From an uncultured Robinsoniella sp. (GTDB lineage: Bacteria > Bacillota > Clostridia > Lachnospirales > Lachnospiraceae): DNA of 16,393 nt. Of the stretch, positions 14,252 through 16,393 are shown in pieces. How positions within the stretch are numbered: position 1 is the first letter of the stretch; each line of letters begins with the position of its first letter. The stretch is taken from NCBI GenBank assembly GCA_900539655.1, contig UQCR01000133.1, forward strand, positions 1-16,393, read 5' to 3'. The notes beneath the pieces were generated by a model. The model saw nothing but the letters and a program-made list of their open reading frames with translations. It did not search any database and was not told where the DNA came from. Position numbers and translations under genes: made by a program.

Positions 14252-14264
14252 GTAAACAGTTTAC
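14252..14264. promoter_or_regulatory. Palindrome GTAAACAGTTTAC upstream of the operon promoter
   Basis: A perfect 6-1-6 inverted repeat lies 22 bases upstream of the -35 box of the minus-strand operon and about 40 bases upstream of the plus-strand small-RNA promoter. It could be an operator for either. No regulator is assigned. Confidence 0.4.
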
Positions 14265-14302
14265 TTTGTCGATTTATGTATATATTTAGCAAAATAATTT
14301 TC

Positions 14303-14331
14303 TTGTCATAATATGATGAATATGATAGAAT
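14303..14331 (+). promoter_or_regulatory. Promoter of the candidate small RNA
   Basis: TTGTCA (14303-14308), a 17-base spacer and TAGAAT (14326-14331) on the plus strand, each five of six to consensus. An inverted repeat TTACC/GGTAA (14331-14347) straddles the expected transcript start near 14338. Confidence 0.65.
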
Positions 14332-14337
14332 TACCTG

Positions 14338-14450
14338 GTATTGGTAAAATCTAGTACGTTTCACAACTCGCGCTCCGCAGGCTTCCCCAAGAACTGCGGG
14401 GTACTCCCAAAGAATGATTTTTATACCCCCGGCATACCGCCGGGGTTTTC
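14338..14450 (+). ncRNA. Candidate structured small RNA of about 110 nt
   Basis: The stretch lies between a good promoter and a strong terminator and has no ORF. It is a G/C-rich island in A/T-rich surroundings. It can form CCGCAG (14375-14380) with CTGCGG (14394-14399). An alternative stem is CCCC (14385-14388) with GGGG (14398-14401), which shares bases with the first. The terminator stem forms the 3' end. I do not recognise a known RNA family. It is transcribed toward the holin gene, whose mRNA tail would be antisense to it because no separate holin terminator is visible. It could therefore regulate the holin, or be an independent trans-acting RNA. Confidence 0.5.
14427..14449 (+). terminator. 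Rho-independent terminator of the candidate small RNA
   Basis: CCCCGGC (14427-14433) and GCCGGGG (14439-14445) pair perfectly around five bases and are followed by TTTTC on the plus strand. On the minus strand no T run follows, so it works for plus-strand transcripts. Confidence 0.85.
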
Positions 14451-14497
14451 TGTTCTATGTCCCTTACAGTTATGCTGCGGGCATATAAATCAAGTAC

Positions 14498-14788
14498 CTA
14501 CTCCTGTTTATTAATCTGCTTAATAATCTGGTTAACATATGTGCTTAAGCCTGCAACCAGAATCCCCTGCACAATGGCAGTGAATAAGCCCAGAGCTATG
14601 TCCTGCCCTGTTATAAACCTGGATGTTGCGACAACCCATATACCACAGATAACAATTCCAATAAAACCAACCATCAGCGGGATGTATTTATCCGGAAGCA
14701 AAGTACTTTGCTTTAGCCATATACCAATAAAATACAATATAATTGCAACTACAATCAAACCAGGCTTAATATAATCCATAATATCCAT
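14498..14788 (-). CDS. Phage holin (Phage_holin_5_2/Hol44-like), isolated
   Basis: The 96-residue protein has three hydrophobic helices (about 9-24, 37-55 and 64-85), a short polar N-terminus (MDIMDYIKPG) and a charged end (IIKQINKQE). The pattern DYIKPGLIVVAIILYFIG followed by LLPDKYIPLMVGFIGIV fits the Hol44-type holins of Clostridium phages and prophages. In phage these open the membrane for an endolysin. No endolysin, tail gene or integrase is nearby, so it is either a prophage remnant or a holin taken over by the host. The start has GAGGGGG at a good distance. The gene looks intact. The small RNA ends 48 bases from its stop, facing it. Confidence 0.85.
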   Translation of the reverse strand: MDIMDYIKPGLIVVAIILYFIGIWLKQSTLLPDKYIPLMVGFIGIVICGIWVVATSRFITGQDIALGLFTAIVQGILVAGLSTYVNQIIKQINKQE

Positions 14789-14943
14789 ACTGTTTACCCC
14801 CTCTCTATGATGCTTTATTTATATGCTTTTTCTATTCCTCATGTGCCATGCTCCTTTCGTTTATGCCCCATGTGTGTTTGTTCCCAAAATTCAAAGTACA
14901 GCTGAAAACAGAATTTCCAACAGAAATAATTTAAACAGCCTCA

Positions 14944-14972
14944 TTGCATGGATCATCCATATAGACTATACT
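14944..14972 (+). promoter_or_regulatory. Promoter with embedded operator for the alkyltransferase-like gene
   Basis: TTGCAT (14944-14949), a 17-base spacer and TATACT (14967-14972). A perfect palindrome ATGGATCATCCAT (14948-14960) overlaps the -35 box and fills most of the spacer. A repressor bound there would block RNA polymerase. The transcript would start near 14979 with AGGAGG just inside it. Confidence 0.65.
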
Positions 14973-14992
14973 TGGTACAGGAGGTGTTGGTA

Positions 14993-15493
14993 ATGGCAAA
15001 TGAAGACAAAAAAGATTTTAATGCAATGTTAAAGGATGCGAAGGATATGCCAAAATACCAGACGGTGACAGATCCAAAAAGCATCCGCAAATATGGCGGC
15101 GACAAAATGTATTTCGCACCGCCTGCTGCCTATGACAGCGTCATGAAAACGGTGCCTTTTGGAAAAGTTCTTACCATTTCGCGAATCAGAGAATATTTTG
15201 CAGAAATAAGCGGAGCCGATTTCACCGAACCAATCACAGCAGGTATCTTTGTATCCATTGCTGCATGGGCAAGTTACCAAAGAACAGATGATAAAACCCC
15301 GTACTGGAGGACATTAAAAGCAAATGGAGAATTAAACTCCAAATATCCGGGAGGAACTGAAATTCAAAAAGAAAAGTTAGAAGAAGAAGGCCATACGATT
15401 ATTCAAAAGGGAAGAACGAATATAAGATATTTTGTCAAAGACTATGAAAGTAAGCTTTTTGATATAGGAACAGTTAAACCTGAGATATCTTAA
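14993..15493 (+). CDS. MGMT-family alkyltransferase-like protein lacking the catalytic cysteine
   Basis: The 166-residue protein resembles the DNA-binding domain of O6-methylguanine-DNA methyltransferase. Matching parts are VPFGKVLTISRIREYFAEI (54-72), a helix-turn-helix region (78-95), and a C-terminal wing with KLEEEGHTII. The active-site PCHR box reads PYWR (103-106), so the catalytic Cys is Tyr, and the whole protein has no cysteine. This puts it with alkyltransferase-like (ATL) proteins, which bind damaged bases and recruit nucleotide excision repair instead of repairing them. The N-terminal 45 residues are not part of that domain. ATG at 14993 follows AGGAGGTG. An in-frame ATG at 14948 lies inside the promoter. 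Confidence 0.8.
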   Translation: MANEDKKDFNAMLKDAKDMPKYQTVTDPKSIRKYGGDKMYFAPPAAYDSVMKTVPFGKVLTISRIREYFAEISGADFTEPITAGIFVSIAAWASYQRTDDKTPYWRTLKANGELNSKYPGGTEIQKEKLEEEGHTIIQKGRTNIRYFVKDYESKLFDIGTVKPEIS

Positions 15494-15603
15494 TATAGAA
15501 GATTTCACTGGTTACTGCTAATCCTTCTTGTGCCAATAATGATATTAAAGCATATTATATATATCATCCTCATTAGTCAATAAATCTCATTTATCATAAA
15601 AAA

Positions 15604-15963
15604 ATGATAACAGAACAATATGTAATAATGTTTTATGGGCTTAATACTAAATATTATACTGAGGAATATATAGCGCGTATGTGGAATGATCTTGCGTACA
15701 AGGAATATAGATCTTCCGGCATATTTGTCACTTGCCTGGTAAGTACTCAATTATTTGTTTGTGGACAACAAAGAGGGTGCAATTTAGATGAAATAACCTA
15801 TGTGATAACATCTTCGCGTAACCCTGTAGAAAATAGTGATATGGCGGCATATGAGGCAGCCTTTACAAATGTATCCAGAGATATCAGAGAAATATTTGGG
15901 AATCCTTATATGTCATTTTCTATCCGCAATATAGATGTTCATTTTTTTAAGAATTTAACATAA
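15604..15963 (+). CDS. Unrecognised 119-residue protein without a clear ribosome binding site
   Basis: I do not recognise a family. The ORF has a balanced composition with a mix of strands and helices (EQYVIMFYGLNTKYYTEEYI, later YEAAFTNVSRDIREIFG) and two cysteines around residue 53 (FVCGQQRGC). It has no signal peptide or membrane helix. The stretch before the ATG is an A run with no Shine-Dalgarno sequence, and the frame stays open upstream only to 15577. This hints at a truncated gene, or at weak leaderless-type expression. Codon use looks like that of the neighbours. It follows the alkyltransferase-like gene by 110 bases on the same strand. A weak hairpin (AGAAGATT with AATCCTTCT, 15497 on) lies in between. 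Confidence 0.5.
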   Translation: MITEQYVIMFYGLNTKYYTEEYIARMWNDLAYKEYRSSGIFVTCLVSTQLFVCGQQRGCNLDEITYVITSSRNPVENSDMAAYEAAFTNVSRDIREIFGNPYMSFSIRNIDVHFFKNLT

Positions 15964-16057
15964 CCATTTCTAAAATATTTCACCAGAACTTTATCCAACT
16001 GTTACCCATTTCGTAAAAATCAACGCTATTATGTATTGAATTATTATCTAAAGACAA

Positions 16058-16087
16058 CAAAAAACCCTTGAAATTCAAGGGTTTTTT
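16058..16087. terminator. Bidirectional terminator between the 119-residue ORF and tRNA-Thr
   Basis: AAAAAACCCTTGAA and TTCAAGGGTTTTTT form a perfect stem with a one- to three-base loop. Both strands end in T runs, so it serves the minus-strand tRNA directly and also any plus-strand transcript from the left. Confidence 0.9.
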
Positions 16088-16088
16088 A

Positions 16089-16161
16089 AGCTCCTGGCCG
16101 GATTTGAACCGGCGACCTACGCATTACGAATGCGGCGCTCTACCAGCTGAGCCACAGAAGC
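16089..16161 (-). tRNA. tRNA-Thr (anticodon CGU)
   Basis: The 73-base cloverleaf on the minus strand has acceptor arms GCTTCTG/CAGGAGC, D stem GCTC/GAGC, anticodon loop TTCGTAA (CGT at 16126-16128 on the complement) and T arm GCCGG-TTCAAAT-CCGGC. It reads ACG codons for threonine. The 3' CCA is not encoded. The anticodon stem has one C-T mismatch at its top pair. Promoter and terminator are both clear, so it is a single-gene unit. Confidence 0.95.
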
Positions 16162-16194
16162 ATGTGGTTAATATCTCAACCACCGACCTAAATT

Positions 16195-16223
16195 ATTATA
16201 TACAAATTTTAGAAATTTTGCAA
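16195..16223 (-). promoter_or_regulatory. Promoter of tRNA-Thr
   Basis: TTGCAA (16218-16223), a 17-base spacer and a perfect TATAAT (16195-16200) on the minus strand. The short leader contains an inverted repeat GTGGTTGAGATATTAACCAC (16164-16183). Confidence 0.85.
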
Positions 16224-16291
16224 GCTTTTTTTACTATTTCTTCAAAATTTCTTCAATAATTCTTCTTTGATTCTTCTATGATTGTTACCAG

Positions 16292-16381
16292 TTATATTGT
16301 CATGAAAGGATATATCATCACCACAAGGAATAGAACAATTAAAACTCCTGCGCAAAAGCCAAAAACCACCTTTGTTTCCAT
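16292..16381 (-). CDS. Short hydrophobic ORF at the window edge, possibly the C-terminus of a longer protein
   Basis: A minus-strand frame from the right edge to a stop at 16292-16294 encodes METKVVFGFCAGVLIVLFLV followed by VMIYPFMTI, a single membrane helix. The ATG at 16379-16381 lacks a visible ribosome binding site, and the frame remains open to the edge at 16393. It may therefore be a 29-residue membrane peptide or the last helix of a protein that begins outside the window. Nothing more can be said. Confidence 0.35.
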   Translation of the reverse strand: METKVVFGFCAGVLIVLFLVVMIYPFMTI

Positions 16382-16393
16382 AATCTGTTTACT

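Overview
The window looks like chromosome of a low-GC Gram-positive anaerobe, most likely a Lachnospiraceae-type member of the Clostridia. The evidence is an oxygen-sensitive hybrid-cluster protein, a DUF5685 and J-domain operon typical of that group, strong AGGAGG-type ribosome binding sites, sigma-A-like promoters and A/T-rich spacers. No CRISPR array, rRNA or intact insertion sequence was seen.

Positions 1-2834 hold one intact gene, a zinc-ribbon/TPR-like/FxLYD membrane protein on the minus strand. Around it are decayed fragments. A Big_2 immunoglobulin-like domain follows the gene in the same frame, directly after its stop. The tail of a leucine-rich-repeat (LRR) gene sits between two copies of a 17-bp repeat. 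Positions 2835-6962 are all minus strand: hcp with a fused redox-disulfide domain and a palindromic operator at about -41.5, a two-gene operon for a secreted LRR protein and a small anchored protein, and a GNAT acetyltransferase.

Positions 7311-8679 hold a corrinoid-type methyltransferase (plus strand) converging on a stand-alone receiver whose phospho-acceptor Asp is Glu. Positions 8812-12016 form a drug-response-like cluster on the minus strand: a BceR/BceS-type two-component system followed by an MFS exporter. The exporter is preceded by an 8-codon leader peptide (MNIIRPPC) and a hairpin that buries its Shine-Dalgarno sequence. This looks like an undescribed translational attenuator and is the most interesting element here.

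Positions 12053-14230 hold a compact operon: a zinc-ribbon membrane protein, a DUF5685 protein with two Asp-rich motifs, and a J-domain protein with a nine-cysteine tail. Next come a promoter-to-terminator unit with no ORF (a candidate small RNA, plus strand) and an isolated phage holin. The right end has a cysteine-free alkyltransferase-like protein with an operator inside its promoter, an unknown 119-residue ORF, tRNA-Thr(CGU) on the minus strand, and a small hydrophobic ORF at the edge.

All family assignments are from reading the sequence. No database search or folding program was run.
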